Assembly (NCBI GenBank): GCA_038142525.1
Contig: JAYQKE010000003.1
Location: forward strand, 124,001-188,000
From: CAJQHK01 sp038142525
GTDB lineage: Bacteria; Pseudomonadota; Alphaproteobacteria; Rickettsiales; UBA1997
Direction of reading: 5' to 3'
DNA length: 64,000 nucleotides
The notes below the pieces were generated by a model, which saw nothing but the letters and a program-made list of their open reading frames with translations, was not told the DNA's origin and did not search any database. Every line of letters starts with the position of its first letter. Positions within the stretch are counted from its first letter, which is position 1. Made by a program: the position numbers and the translations under genes. This document shows positions 48,113-57,132 of the stretch, in pieces.

Positions 48113-50752
48113 TTAAAGTTGGGAAATGGTATAGCTTAATATCCCTCCCGCCTTATAATATTTCACTTCATTTTCAGTATCTATTCTAGAAAGTAACTCA
48201 AGATCAATTATAGAGCCATCTTTCTTAGTAATTTTGCATTTAATGTTATCTTTTGGAGCAATATTATCGCCAATTATAATTGAAATTTTTTCCTCACCAG
48301 TTAAACCTAAACTCTTTCTATTTTGGTTATCTTTGAACATTAAAGGTAAAACTCCCATACCAATTAAATTTGAACGATGAATTCTTTCAAAACTTTCAGC
48401 AATTACAGCTTTAATTCCAAGTAAATTCGTTCCCTTTGCTGCCCAATCTCTTGATGATCCAGTACCATATTCTTTACCAGCAATTATTACTAATGGAGTA
48501 TTATTTTCTTTAGCCTCCATTGCGGCTTCATAAATTGAAACTACCTCTCCTGAATTATTTTTAGTGTAGCCACCTTCAACCCCATCTAAAATTTCATTTT
48601 TAATACGAATATTAGCAAAAGTGCCTCGGGTCATAACTTCATAATTACCCCTTCTTGAACCGTAAGAATTAAAATCCTTAATTTCTACAGCATTTTCTTC
48701 AAGATATTTTGCTGCTTGAGTATTTTTATCAATATTACCAGCTGGAGAAATATGATCAGTAGTAATAGAATCACCTAAAAGAGCAATAATTTTAGCATCT
48801 TTAATATTTTTATCCTTATTATCCTTAGCTTCAAAGAAATTTGGCAATCTGATATAAGTGCTATCCTTATCCCAAGAATAAATATCAGATTTTGTTACAT
48901 CAATTTCTTGCCATTCCTGATCTCCTGCAAATAAATCAGCATATTTTTTGGTAAATATTTCTTGAGTTACAAATTGGTTAGTAATCTCCTCAATTTCAGC
49001 ATTTGTTGGCCAAAGATCTTTAAGATAAATTTTTTCACCAGAATCTGTAATAGCAATTACATCCTTTTCAAGATCAATATTCATAGTGCCAGCCAAAGCG
49101 TAAGCTACAACCAATGGGGGGGAAGCAAGATAATTACCTTTTGTCAATGGATGAACTCTACCTTCAAAATTTCTATTACCAGAAAGAACTGCAGTTGCTA
49201 ATAAATTATTATCTTTGATGACATTATGAATTTCAGGCTTTAAATCACCAGAATTACCAATACAAGTCGTACAACCAAAACCAACAATATTAAAACCAAT
49301 TTTGTCAAGATATTGCTGTAAACCAGAATCTTCTAAATAGCCAGCAACAACTTGTGAACCAGGAGCAAAAGAAGTTTTAACAGTTTTTCTAATTTTTAAA
49401 CCTTTATCGACAGCTTTTTTAGCGAGAAGTGCTGCAGCGATTAAAACTGAAGGGTTAGAAGTATTGGTGCAAGAGGTAATAGCAACAATTACCACATCAC
49501 CATGATTAATTTTTTCACCTAATTTTGGTAAATTTTTTGCTTCATCATCAAGATTTGCGCTAATATCTTTGGCCAATTTTTGAAATTCTGTTTGAGAATT
49601 TGATAATTCAATTTTATCTTGAGGTCTTTTTGGACCGGCAATAGTTGCTTTAATAGAGCTGATATCAAGCTCAGCAATATCAGAAAATTCTGGATCAATA
49701 TTTTCATTTCTAAAGAAATTTTCAGCTTTAGAATATTTTTCAGTTAATTCAATTTGCTCTTCTGACCTACCAGTTAATCTCATATAATTTAAAACCTCAT
49801 CATCAATTGGGAATATGCCACAAGTTGCACCATATTCAGGAGCCATATTGGCAATTGTAGCTCTATTTGCTAAAGATAAATGATCCAAACCTTCACCATA
49901 AAATTCAACAAATTTACCAACAACTTTCTTTTCTCTTAAAATATTAACAATATTTAAAACTAGATCTGTTGCTGTTACACCATCATTTAATTTACCAGTT
50001 AATTTAAAGCCAATAACTTCTGGGATAAGCATAGAAATTGACTGGCCGAGCATTGCGACTTCAGCTTCAATACCACCAACACCCCAACCAAGAATACCAA
50101 GACCATTAATCATTGTAGTATGACTATCAGTACCAACAACAGTATCTGGATAGCAATATATTTTGCCTTCAACCTCTTTAGAGAAAGTAACCTTTGCTAG
50201 ATTTTCAAGATTAACCTGATGACAAATACCAGCTCCTGGAGGTACGGCTCTAAAATTATCAAAGGATTCCTGAGCCCATTTTAAAAACTCATATCTTTCT
50301 TTATTTCTTTGCATTTCCAAATCAACATTTTTCTTAGCAGAATCTGAACTACCTGCAAAGTCAACCTGAATTGAATGATCAATAACTAAATCAACCGGAA
50401 TTAATGGATTAATTTTTTTTGGATCAATATTTTTTTTCACAACAGCATCTCTCATTGCGGCCAAATCAACTACAGCTGGCACACCAGTAAAATCTTGCAT
50501 TAAAACTCTTGATGGTGAAAAGAAAATTTCCTGCCTTTTTGAAGGATCTTTAATTGAATCAATAATATTTTGACAATCATTTAGTTTTTGTTCAGAAGGA
50601 ATATCAGATCTTAAGATATTTTCTAAAAGAACTTTTAAGCTGAATGGTAGTTTTGAAATATCTTTATTTAAATTTTTTGCTAATTTTTTAATTGAAAAAT
50701 AGTTATATTCTTTATTTTTTACTTCAATTTTTGATTCAAAATTATTTGTCAT
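48113..50752 (-). CDS. acnA: Aconitate hydratase A
   Basis: This [4Fe-4S] enzyme interconverts citrate and isocitrate in the TCA cycle. At 879 residues it matches the AcnA/IRP type. Markers: FSPSRVLMQDFTGVPAVVDLAAMRDA, PDTVVGTDSHTTMINGLGILGWGVGGIEAE, cluster cysteines in AITSCTNTSNPSV and GFGCTTCIGNSG, and GKEYGTGSSRDWAAKGT near the swivelling domain. The whole reading frame is intact despite its length. Confidence 0.97.
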   Translation of the reverse strand: MTNNFESKIEVKNKEYNYFSIKKLAKNLNKDISKLPFSLKVLLENILRSDIPSEQKLNDCQNIIDSIKDPSKRQEIFFSPSRVLMQDFTGVPAVVDLAAMRDAVVKKNIDPKKINPLIPVDLVIDHSIQVDFAGSSDSAKKNVDLEMQRNKERYEFLKWAQESFDNFRAVPPGAGICHQVNLENLAKVTFSKEVEGKIYCYPDTVVGTDSHTTMINGLGILGWGVGGIEAEVAMLGQSISMLIPEVIGFKLTGKLNDGVTATDLVLNIVNILREKKVVGKFVEFYGEGLDHLSLANRATIANMAPEYGATCGIFPIDDEVLNYMRLTGRSEEQIELTEKYSKAENFFRNENIDPEFSDIAELDISSIKATIAGPKRPQDKIELSNSQTEFQKLAKDISANLDDEAKNLPKLGEKINHGDVVIVAITSCTNTSNPSVLIAAALLAKKAVDKGLKIRKTVKTSFAPGSQVVAGYLEDSGLQQYLDKIGFNIVGFGCTTCIGNSGDLKPEIHNVIKDNNLLATAVLSGNRNFEGRVHPLTKGNYLASPPLVVAYALAGTMNIDLEKDVIAITDSGEKIYLKDLWPTNAEIEEITNQFVTQEIFTKKYADLFAGDQEWQEIDVTKSDIYSWDKDSTYIRLPNFFEAKDNKDKNIKDAKIIALLGDSITTDHISPAGNIDKNTQAAKYLEENAVEIKDFNSYGSRRGNYEVMTRGTFANIRIKNEILDGVEGGYTKNNSGEVVSIYEAAMEAKENNTPLVIIAGKEYGTGSSRDWAAKGTNLLGIKAVIAESFERIHRSNLIGMGVLPLMFKDNQNRKSLGLTGEEKISIIIGDNIAPKDNIKCKITKKDGSIIDLELLSRIDTENEVKYYKAGGILSYTISQL

Positions 50753-50805
50753 TTATTTTATTTATCTTTTATTTATTATTTTTACCCGCACTATATAATA
50801 GTTAT

Positions 50806-51504
50806 CTACAATACCCCAGATAATAACCAAGCAGGATTTTTAGCAGTAAGATTTTTCTTAAATATCCATCTATCAACAACATTTACTTGCTCAGTTTTAC
50901 TACCTTCAATTATTTTTTTGCCTTCTGTAATATAATCAATTTGCTGGGAAGTAAATTCTACAGTTAAATAAGCATAACGAGAGTCAATTTTAGCGACAAT
51001 TATTTTAGCTTCATCAATTGAAATAATTTGAGAATTTAATTTTTGATTTTTCTTTTGCAATTCCTCAATATTTGTTTGAAATTGCTCCTTAATTTTAGTT
51101 GAAATGATATTTTTTACTTTTGATAAATCTTGTGCTGAGAAATTTTCGGTAATCATTTCAAAAGCCTTCTTTGCACCTTCAATAAAAACTCCTGGTGCAA
51201 GATTTGTCTTTTGAAAAATAATTTTTACATCACTGATAATATTTTGATCAATTTTACCAAGCACATCAAGATCTTTTAAGTCAATAATCTCTTCTTTGTC
51301 TTGGGTTTTTTCTGGATGAAGATTAATAATGTTAGAATCTTTAGATTGACTATATTTTTTAGATTTTTTTTCTTGATAATTGGTTTTTTCTTTTAAGAAA
51401 TTTTTGATTGAATCTCTCTTTTGGTCATCATCGAATTCACCTAATTTTTTATTAAGTTTAACAAAAATAAAAATTGCCAAGGCTGCTAAAATTATAAGAT
51501 CCAT
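50806..51504 (-). CDS. Tim44-like domain protein (TimA)
   Basis: An N-terminal membrane anchor (MDLIILAALAIFIFVKLNKKLG) is followed by a charged linker and a Tim44-like domain (APGVFIEGAKKAFEMITENFSAQDLSKVKNI, VDRWIFKKNLTAKNPAWLLSGV). The family occurs in alphaproteobacteria and mitochondria. The bacterial members are thought to act at the inner membrane. I start at 51504 so that the anchor is first; a longer frame would run into tRNA-His. No frameshift is present. Confidence 0.88.
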   Translation of the reverse strand: MDLIILAALAIFIFVKLNKKLGEFDDDQKRDSIKNFLKEKTNYQEKKSKKYSQSKDSNIINLHPEKTQDKEEIIDLKDLDVLGKIDQNIISDVKIIFQKTNLAPGVFIEGAKKAFEMITENFSAQDLSKVKNIISTKIKEQFQTNIEELQKKNQKLNSQIISIDEAKIIVAKIDSRYAYLTVEFTSQQIDYITEGKKIIEGSKTEQVNVVDRWIFKKNLTAKNPAWLLSGVL

Positions 51505-51520
51505 ATAAATAAAATAAAAA

Positions 51521-51597
51521 TGGGGCAAACGACGGGTCTCGAACCCGCGACCACCAGAACCACAACCTGGTGCTCTACCAACTGAGCTACGTCTGCC
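51521..51597 (-). tRNA. trnH: tRNA-His (anticodon GTG)
   Basis: On the minus strand the 8-bp acceptor GGCAGACG/CGTTTGCC includes the extra G-1:C73 pair that marks tRNA-His. The D-arm is TAGCTCAGTTGGTAGAGC, the anticodon loop TTGTGGT, and the T-arm GCGGGTTCGAGACCCGT. CCA is encoded. It lies between timA and gpsA. Confidence 0.97.
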
Positions 51598-51639
51598 ATA
51601 GGGAAAAAATTCTAAAATTTAAGCTAATTGAAGTCAATA

Positions 51640-52617
51640 TTAAAATAACCTAATTTCCTTAACATTAAAACCTGAAAATAAAATATCATAAATTGAATTA
51701 CAAATTGGCAAATCAATTTTCTTTCTTTTTGCTAATTTATGAAATATTTTTACCGATTTTGCTCCCTCATAAGTTTTATCAGAATCAGATAATAATTCTT
51801 TTGGATTTTTACCATTAGCAATTGCCAAACCAAGAGAAAAGTTACGAGATTTTTTACTAGAGCAAGTCAAAAATAAATCGCCAAAACCAGCAGCAGAGAT
51901 AAGATTTGTACTATTACCACCAAAATGATCAATCATTTTAGCAATTTCTAAAATACCTAAAGTAATAAAACTAGCTTTAGCATTTTCACCAAGATTTAAG
52001 CCAGAAATAATACCGCAACCAATTGCCAAAATATTTTTCATCGATCCAACAATTTGGCTAGTAATAATATCATCTAAAATTGTAACTTTAAAATAATCAT
52101 TTTCTAAAAGATTTTTAAATTCATTGGCTAAATTTTGATCATTTGTAGCAATATTAGTTAGGGTTTTTGCCCCATTTACTACCTCGATAGCAAAATTCGG
52201 CCCCGACAAAAAACAATAGGAAGATTTTGGTAATTTTTGATCAAAAATATCGCTAAATAATTGTAAATTTTCTTCATCAATACCTTTAGTAGCTATAATA
52301 ATTTTTTTAGAAAAATTAGGATTTATTTTTCTAATATCATCTAATATTAAATTGATAACATTTGACGGAACTACAAAAAATAAATAATCAGCGTTAAAAA
52401 TAGAATTTTTAAAATCCTTACTGGCGGTAATTTTTTTAGATAATTTAATATCTGGTAATCTAGGTGAAATATTATTTTTATTAATCCCATCAATAAAAAT
52501 ATTTTCATTACAATAAAGCAAAACCTCATGACCATTATTTGCTAAAACCGAAGCAATTGCCGAACCCCAAGCACCTGCACCAATAATTGTAATTTTTGGA
52601 CTATTTTTAATTGTCAT
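51640..52617 (-). CDS. gpsA: Glycerol-3-phosphate dehydrogenase [NAD(P)+]
   Basis: GpsA makes sn-glycerol-3-phosphate for phospholipids. The nucleotide-binding loop is IIGAGAWGSAIASVLANNG, followed by FFVVPSNVI, IIATKGI, FLSGPNFAIEV, the catalytic Lys region GSMKNILAIGCGI and GFGDLFLTCSSKKSRNFSLG. The 325-residue length is normal. It is divergent from tdh. Confidence 0.96.
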   Translation of the reverse strand: MTIKNSPKITIIGAGAWGSAIASVLANNGHEVLLYCNENIFIDGINKNNISPRLPDIKLSKKITASKDFKNSIFNADYLFFVVPSNVINLILDDIRKINPNFSKKIIIATKGIDEENLQLFSDIFDQKLPKSSYCFLSGPNFAIEVVNGAKTLTNIATNDQNLANEFKNLLENDYFKVTILDDIITSQIVGSMKNILAIGCGIISGLNLGENAKASFITLGILEIAKMIDHFGGNSTNLISAAGFGDLFLTCSSKKSRNFSLGLAIANGKNPKELLSDSDKTYEGAKSVKIFHKLAKRKKIDLPICNSIYDILFSGFNVKEIRLF

Positions 52618-52660
52618 TTGTTTTTGAGTATTTTATATTTCATTTCAAGATGTTAATTAC

Positions 52661-52713
52661 CCCACCAAAATAATCAAAGATTATTTTGACTCTCTTGCAT
52701 TACAAGAGGAGTT
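52661..52713 (+). promoter_or_regulatory. Two-hairpin leader element upstream of tdh
   Basis: H1 is AAAATAATC-AAA-GATTATTTT (52667-52687) and H2 is ACTCTCTTG...CAAGAGGAGT (52689-52712). The core and flanks (CCC..CC before, ACTC after) match the first two hairpins of the pheS leader. In both places the unit is upstream of, and oriented with, the next gene. Confidence 0.5.
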
Positions 52714-52739
52714 TCAATAGAAAACTTAAGTTAATTATA

Positions 52740-53671
52740 ATGGATAAAATTTTAGTTACAGGGTCGTTAGGCCAAATAGGATCAGAATTAGTATTAAAAC
52801 TTAGAGAAAAACATGGTCAGGAAAATGTTATTGCTTCTGATGTTAGAGATTTAGAGGATTTATCCTTTATACCTTTTGAAAAATTGGATGTTTTGAATTA
52901 CAATAATATCGAAAATATTGTTACCAAATATAAAATAACTAAAATTTATCATTTAGCGACCATTTTATCAGCTAATGGTGAAAATAATCCACAACTTTGC
53001 TGGAATATCAATATGAATGGCTTGGTTAATATTCTTGAAATTGCCAGAATTCATAAATTAAAACAAATTATTACGCCAAGCTCAATTGCCGCTTTTGGTC
53101 CAGAAACTCCAAAAGATAATGTTCCGCAAGAAACTATTTTATTACCTAAAACAATTTATGGCGTAACTAAGGTTGCTGGTGAATTGCTTTGTGATTATTA
53201 TGTTAAAAAATTTAATATGGATATTAGAGGTATTAGATATCCAGGGCTAATTAGTAGCAAAACTTTACCTGGAGGAGGAACTACCGATTATGCTGTTGAT
53301 ATTTTTTATAAAGCAGTTGCAAGTAAAAAATATAGCTGTTTTTTAAAGGAAGATACTATTTTACCAATGATGTATATGGATGATGCAATCAGAGGTACAA
53401 TTGAATTAGCAGAAGCCAATTTTGAAGATCTAACTTATTATTCAAATTATAATTTTCTGCTGTTAGTTTTTCATGTGAAGAAATTGCTACTGAAATTAAA
53501 AAACATTACCCAGATTTTGAAATTGAATATAAGCCAGATTTTAGACAAAAAATTGCTGATTCTTGGCCTAGATCAATTGATGATTCTGTCGCTAAAAAGG
53601 ATTGGGGCTGGAAAGCTGAATTTGATTTAAAAAAAATTACCCAAACTATGATTAATGACTTAAATGGTTAG
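52740..53671 (+). CDS. L-threonine 3-dehydrogenase, epimerase (SDR) type (one frameshift)
   Basis: This extended SDR is close to NAD-dependent epimerases. It has LVTGSLGQIGSELVLKL (NAD loop), PSSIAAFGPETP, the active-site YGVTKVAGELLCDYY, and the substrate block GIRYPGLISSKTLPGGGTTDYAVDIFYKA with LPMMYMDDAIRGTIEL. These are hallmarks of SDR-type TDH (threonine to 2-amino-3-oxobutyrate). One T is missing at 53453-53456. Corrected, the end reads KPDFRQKIADSWPRSIDDSVA and the protein is 310 residues. Confidence 0.85.
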
Positions 53672-53688
53672 TTTTTCCTTTGATTTTT

Positions 53689-54048
53689 GGCATTGTTAAT
53701 TTACAATAGATTTTACTAGCAATTAACATCATTGAGCATAAAATAAGCATTTTAACTCAATAAATCAAGCTATGAAATGTTTAAAATGCTCCAGTTCTAA
53801 CGTTTGCAAAAATGGTAAAATGTACGGAATGACGCTATAAGTGTAAAGATTGCAATTATAATTATACAAAAGGCAGAAATTCTAAAGATAGATCAATAAA
53901 AAGATTTGCCCTGGAGTTGTACCTAGAGGGTCTAGGATTTAGATCTATAGGAAGAATTCTCAAGGTTAGTCATGTAAGTATCTTTAACTGGATCAAGCAA
54001 TATGGTCAAAATCTTGATTTATTGCAAAATAGCCATGAAATATGCGTA
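53689..54048 (+). pseudogene. IS1 element, 5' half
   Basis: It begins with the IS1 left repeat GGCATTGTTAATTTAC and encodes the N-terminal zinc-ribbon (CLKCSSSNVCKNGKMYGM) and HTH (GFRSIGRILKVSHVSIFNWIK). A 2-bp deletion near 53830 (GGAATGACGC versus GGAATGCAACGC) breaks the frame. It ends at 54048, where an 18-bp IS5 end begins. Confidence 0.9.
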
Positions 54049-54066
54049 AGGAAAATCAGAGGTTCC
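54049..54066. repeat. 18-bp IS5 3'-end scar
   Basis: GGAAAATCAGAGGTTCC equals the outer 17-18 bases of the IS5 3' end. It joins the IS1 fragment to an IS1634-like fragment at a CTTAA/TTAA site, showing that an IS5 was once here and was mostly deleted. Confidence 0.75.
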
Positions 54067-54712
54067 TTAAAACATTAAAAAGCTTACTATCCTATCGTCT
54101 CATCAATGGATCTGCAATGTATTTAGCTAATGATTGGTATGAAGGCGATATATCTAAACATTTATTTCCAGGCTCTTCTATGAGCTCACAAGCTATCAGT
54201 AATTTCCTAAAAGAACTGGGAAGTGAAAAGCTTCAAAAAGACTTTTTTAGAAAATATCTTCCTATCGCAACAAAAGACAGCAAAGAAGGTCTAATAGTAG
54301 ATGGAAGTAGCATGCCAAATGAAATCAATACTCCAATTAATGAGTTTGGCTATAATAGTGGCTCTATTGATAGGCAGATAAAATTTATGTCAGTTGTTTC
54401 TGCCGATAACAATCTACCTCTGTACTTTCGCTACAATGCAGGCAGTATAGCGGACATCTCAACACTCACAAATACTATCAAAGAACTTAAGGCTCATAAC
54501 ACTACAGCTAAAGCGGTACTGCTAGATGCGGGCTTTTATTCTAATGATAATATTGAATTATTACAAAAAAATAAGATCAATTTTATAATTAGACTTCCGT
54601 CTGGCAGAAAATTATTCAAAGAAGTAATTGATAATGAAAAAATAGATCTGGCATCTAATGCAGTAAAAGTATCCAAAAAGAGAGTGGTATTTATTAAAGA
54701 AAAGGAGATTAA
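54067..54712 (+). pseudogene. IS1634-like transposase, middle fragment
   Basis: The frame covers LKTLKSLLSYRLINGSAMYL through VFIKEKEI, including LIVDGSSMPN and AVLLDAGFYSN. It lacks both termini. It is cut on the right by the left end of another IS1634-like copy at 54713. Confidence 0.88.
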
Positions 54713-55042
54713 CTTAAATTCCCATATCTTTACCCACGATAGTCCTTAAAAAAACATTAATCTAAGCAAATAAAAGCTTGCAACCGACTTTTTAGTTCTA
54801 TATACTCGTGCCTATTATTAATTCTTTACTCACGATTATGAGCTATCTATATCAGATACAAAAAAGTTGGAGACAGGGAATATGCATATGAAATAACGGC
54901 CTATTGGGATAAAAAGAAACAACATTCCAAGCAAAGACAGCAAATATCTTGGAATTGTCCTAGATAAAGAAGCTGGAATATTTCAGGAGGTAAAAAGAAG
55001 AAAGAGAGATTTAAATGGAAAAGTTATTTCCAATCCAAAAAG
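54713..55042 (+). pseudogene. IS1634-like element, 5' fragment inserted in another copy
   Basis: The left terminal repeat CTTAAATTCCCATATC starts at 54713, within the KEI codons of the preceding fragment. It encodes the transposase N-terminus with a 4-bp CTAT duplication after ATGAGCTAT and an extra A in AAGCAAAGACAGC. It stops at the IS3 end at 55043. Confidence 0.85.
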
Positions 55043-55100
55043 AGAAATGCCCCCTAAAATTCAGACCATTAATTTTTAAATTTCATAGACTATAATTTCT
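55043..55100 (+). repeat. IS3 left-end fragment (58 bp)
   Basis: AGAAATGCCCCCTAAAATTC and the next 38 bases match 42548-42605, the left end of the IS3 element. An IS1 copy starts directly after it. It shows the IS3 family had at least one other insertion, also in an IS1634-like element. Confidence 0.8.
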
Positions 55101-55867
55101 GGCATTGTTAATTTACAATAGATTTTACTAGCAATTAACATCATTGAGCATAAAATAAGCATTTTAACTCAATAAATCAAGCTATGAAATGTTTAAAATG
55201 CTCCAGTTCTAACGTTTGCAAAAATGGTAAAATGTACGGAATGCAACGCTATAAGTGTAAAGATTGCAATTATAATTATACAAAAGGCAGAAATTCTAAA
55301 GATAGATCAATAAAAAGATTTGCCCTGGAGTTGTACCTAGAGGGTCTAGGATTTAGATCTATAGGAAGAATTCTCAAGGTTAGTCATGTAAGTATCTTTA
55401 ACTGGATCAAGCAATATGGTCAAAATCTTGATTTATTGCAAAATAGCCATGAAATATGCGTAACTGAGATAGATGAAATGCACAGCTATATTGGTTCAAA
55501 AAAAACTCTGTCTGGATCTGGATTGCTGTTGATAGATATGCAAAAGAATTCATCAACTTCGTTGTTGGCGACAGATCTACAAGAACTGGAAAAGAACTTT
55601 GGGAAGGAGTAAAAGACAGAGCTAAAGGCATTATAGCAACGGATTATTGGAAACCGTATGAGAAATTTGTTCCTAAGGATAAGCATATTCAATCCAAGGC
55701 ACATACTTATACTATCGAGGGCTATAATAGCTTGTTCAGACACTTCTTGGCTAGAATGAGAAGAAAGAGCAAATGCTACTCTAAATCAATAAAGATGCTT
55801 GAATATTCAGTAAAATTATTGATTTTAAAGAGAAATGGCTTATTATCTATTTTGGATTAACAATGCC
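55101..55867 (+). mobile_element. IS1-family element, essentially full length
   Basis: The ends GGCATTGTTAAT (55101) and ATTAACAATGCC (to 55867) form an inverted repeat. The 767-bp length equals typical IS1. No matching target duplication is visible. It cuts an IS3 end on the left and a RhuM-like gene on the right. Confidence 0.9.
55184..55860 (+). CDS. IS1 transposase with a -1 shift at an A8C run
   Basis: The N-terminal frame has a zinc ribbon (MKCLKCSSSNVCKNG, RYKCKDCNYNYTKG), the HTH VSHVSIFNWIKQY and EIDEMHSYIGSKK (first catalytic Asp). The second frame, from about 55498, continues SVWIWIAVDRYAKEFINFVV, TDYWKPYEKFVP, EGYNSLFRHFLARMRRK and LLSILD. The frames meet at AAAAAAAAC (55499-55507). 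A -1 slip gives a continuous 225-residue protein. IS1 elements are known to use A6C slippage, so this may be programmed or an undercalled run. Confidence 0.85.
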
Positions 55868-56062
55868 GCTTTTTCTATCTAATTCATTTTCTTTAAAAAT
55901 ATTATTAATATGTCTAGATATTACTGATTGATTTCTATCAAATAAATCTGCTATCTGCTTCTGAGTTAGCCAAACGGTCTCATTAAACACATTAACATTA
56001 AATGATATTTTTCCATCACTTGAACTGTAAATGATAATATCTTTTTGTGGGCTGTCACTCAT
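55868..56062 (-). pseudogene. RhuM-family protein, N-terminal remnant
   Basis: The frame starts MSDSPQKDIIIYSSSDGKIS and reads FNETVWLTQKQIADLFDRNQ, SVISRHINNIFKENELD. The 'VWLTQxQxAxLFxxxxxxxSxHIxNIFxExEL' block is the RhuM/Fic-associated N-terminal wHTH. IS1 truncates it at 55867 and adds the artificial end GIVNPK. The role of the family is poorly known; many members sit in restriction-modification islands. Confidence 0.7.
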
Positions 56063-56157
56063 GATTTTTTTAGAAATAAATTAATATTTTATTATATTAA
56101 ATATTTAAATTTTTATTTAGGGCGCTAGACATTTTCATGCGAAAATGCAACAAATTG

Positions 56158-57132
56158 CTACTTTATAAGAAATACTTCCATTCCTCTTTTTATTGATGAT
56201 ATATCTTCGCACGATATACCAACATCATTTCCTGAATTTACACTTTCAGTGTTTTTATCATTTACCATAATTGAACTAACTGCAATTTCTTGAAAAACTT
56301 CTGAAGATATTGTTTTAATAGCTATTCTATCTCCTGCAGATAAAGCTTCATTCACCATGTTAATGCCAAAAGCATTATTATTTTTCCATATATTAGAAAT
56401 ATTACCCAGAAAATAATAATTACAAGGAATTAACTTTATACGCCCAGTTTTATAAAATAATGGAGTTATATTGTCTTTACTCCATTCTAGTTTCTCAAAA
56501 TTACGAACTAGATTAAACAATTCCCATGTCGTTAGCAAGCCAGTTACATCTTCTGAAAAGCCTAATATCTTTGAACCAAAAGGTTCCTTGTTATTTCTGT
56601 CTAGTGGCGGTAGGTGACGTTGATGATTTACAATTGATAAGCTGTATGTCTCTTTATCTGTATCTTTATTTTTGTTGTTTAACAAAATAGCATGCTTCTG
56701 TGCTTGCATAACATCTTCATCGGACGGTAATCCACTTATACCTTTTATATCAACTACTATAACTTTCTTTCCATCTCTAATTTGCAAATCCTCTTTACGC
56801 GTTTCATTTTTTGATTCATATTCTATATCCATATCAACTATGTCCAAGAAACCTAAGATTCTCAAAGCCCTTTGAACCGCTTTTACCAAAACATCATTTG
56901 TTTCGGAAATTAATTCATGACGCCAAGAATTCTCGTTACGTTCATCTTGAATTCTTTTATCAATCTTTGACATTTTTTGCTTAAACTCTGCTGTAGCCAA
57001 CTCTTTCTTTTTCTCTAGTTCAAGAATTTGAGATAGCTCATAATCTGCTCTATGTATCCATTTACTGTTCTGAATATCAGGAAAAAGATGTGGAGAAATT
57101 TCAGGTAGAACACTGTCTAAAAGGTCACTTAT
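56158..57132 (-). CDS. PD-(D/E)XK-nuclease-like protein, 5' end replaced by palindrome
   Basis: The native part begins about SDLLDSVLPEISPHLF. A coiled coil (ELEKKKELATAEFKQKMSKI) and a helix (NDVLVKAVQRALRILGF) lead to a nuclease-like core: EYESKNETRKEDLQIRDGKK then VIVVDIKGISG, with a plausible E...D...DxK set. The C-terminal 60 residues (AGDRIAIKT, QEIAVSSIMVNDKNTESV, NSGNDVGI, IKRGMEVFLIK) resemble EF-Tu domain 2. The ORF start at 57210 (TTG) and first 26 residues lie inside the palindromic element, so the true N-terminus is lost. The frame is otherwise intact. Function unknown; a role in defence or DNA turnover is speculative. Confidence 0.55.
   Translation of the reverse strand: MSDLLDSVLPEISPHLFPDIQNSKWIHRADYELSQILELEKKKELATAEFKQKMSKIDKRIQDERNENSWRHELISETNDVLVKAVQRALRILGFLDIVDMDIEYESKNETRKEDLQIRDGKKVIVVDIKGISGLPSDEDVMQAQKHAILLNNKNKDTDKETYSLSIVNHQRHLPPLDRNNKEPFGSKILGFSEDVTGLLTTWELFNLVRNFEKLEWSKDNITPLFYKTGRIKLIPCNYYFLGNISNIWKNNNAFGINMVNEALSAGDRIAIKTISSEVFQEIAVSSIMVNDKNTESVNSGNDVGISCEDISSIKRGMEVFLIK

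Noticed and set aside
55847..56062. RhuM-like frame as a complete 71-residue protein
   Set aside because: Its last residues come from the IS1 terminal repeat, and the family is about 300 residues long; it is a truncated remnant.
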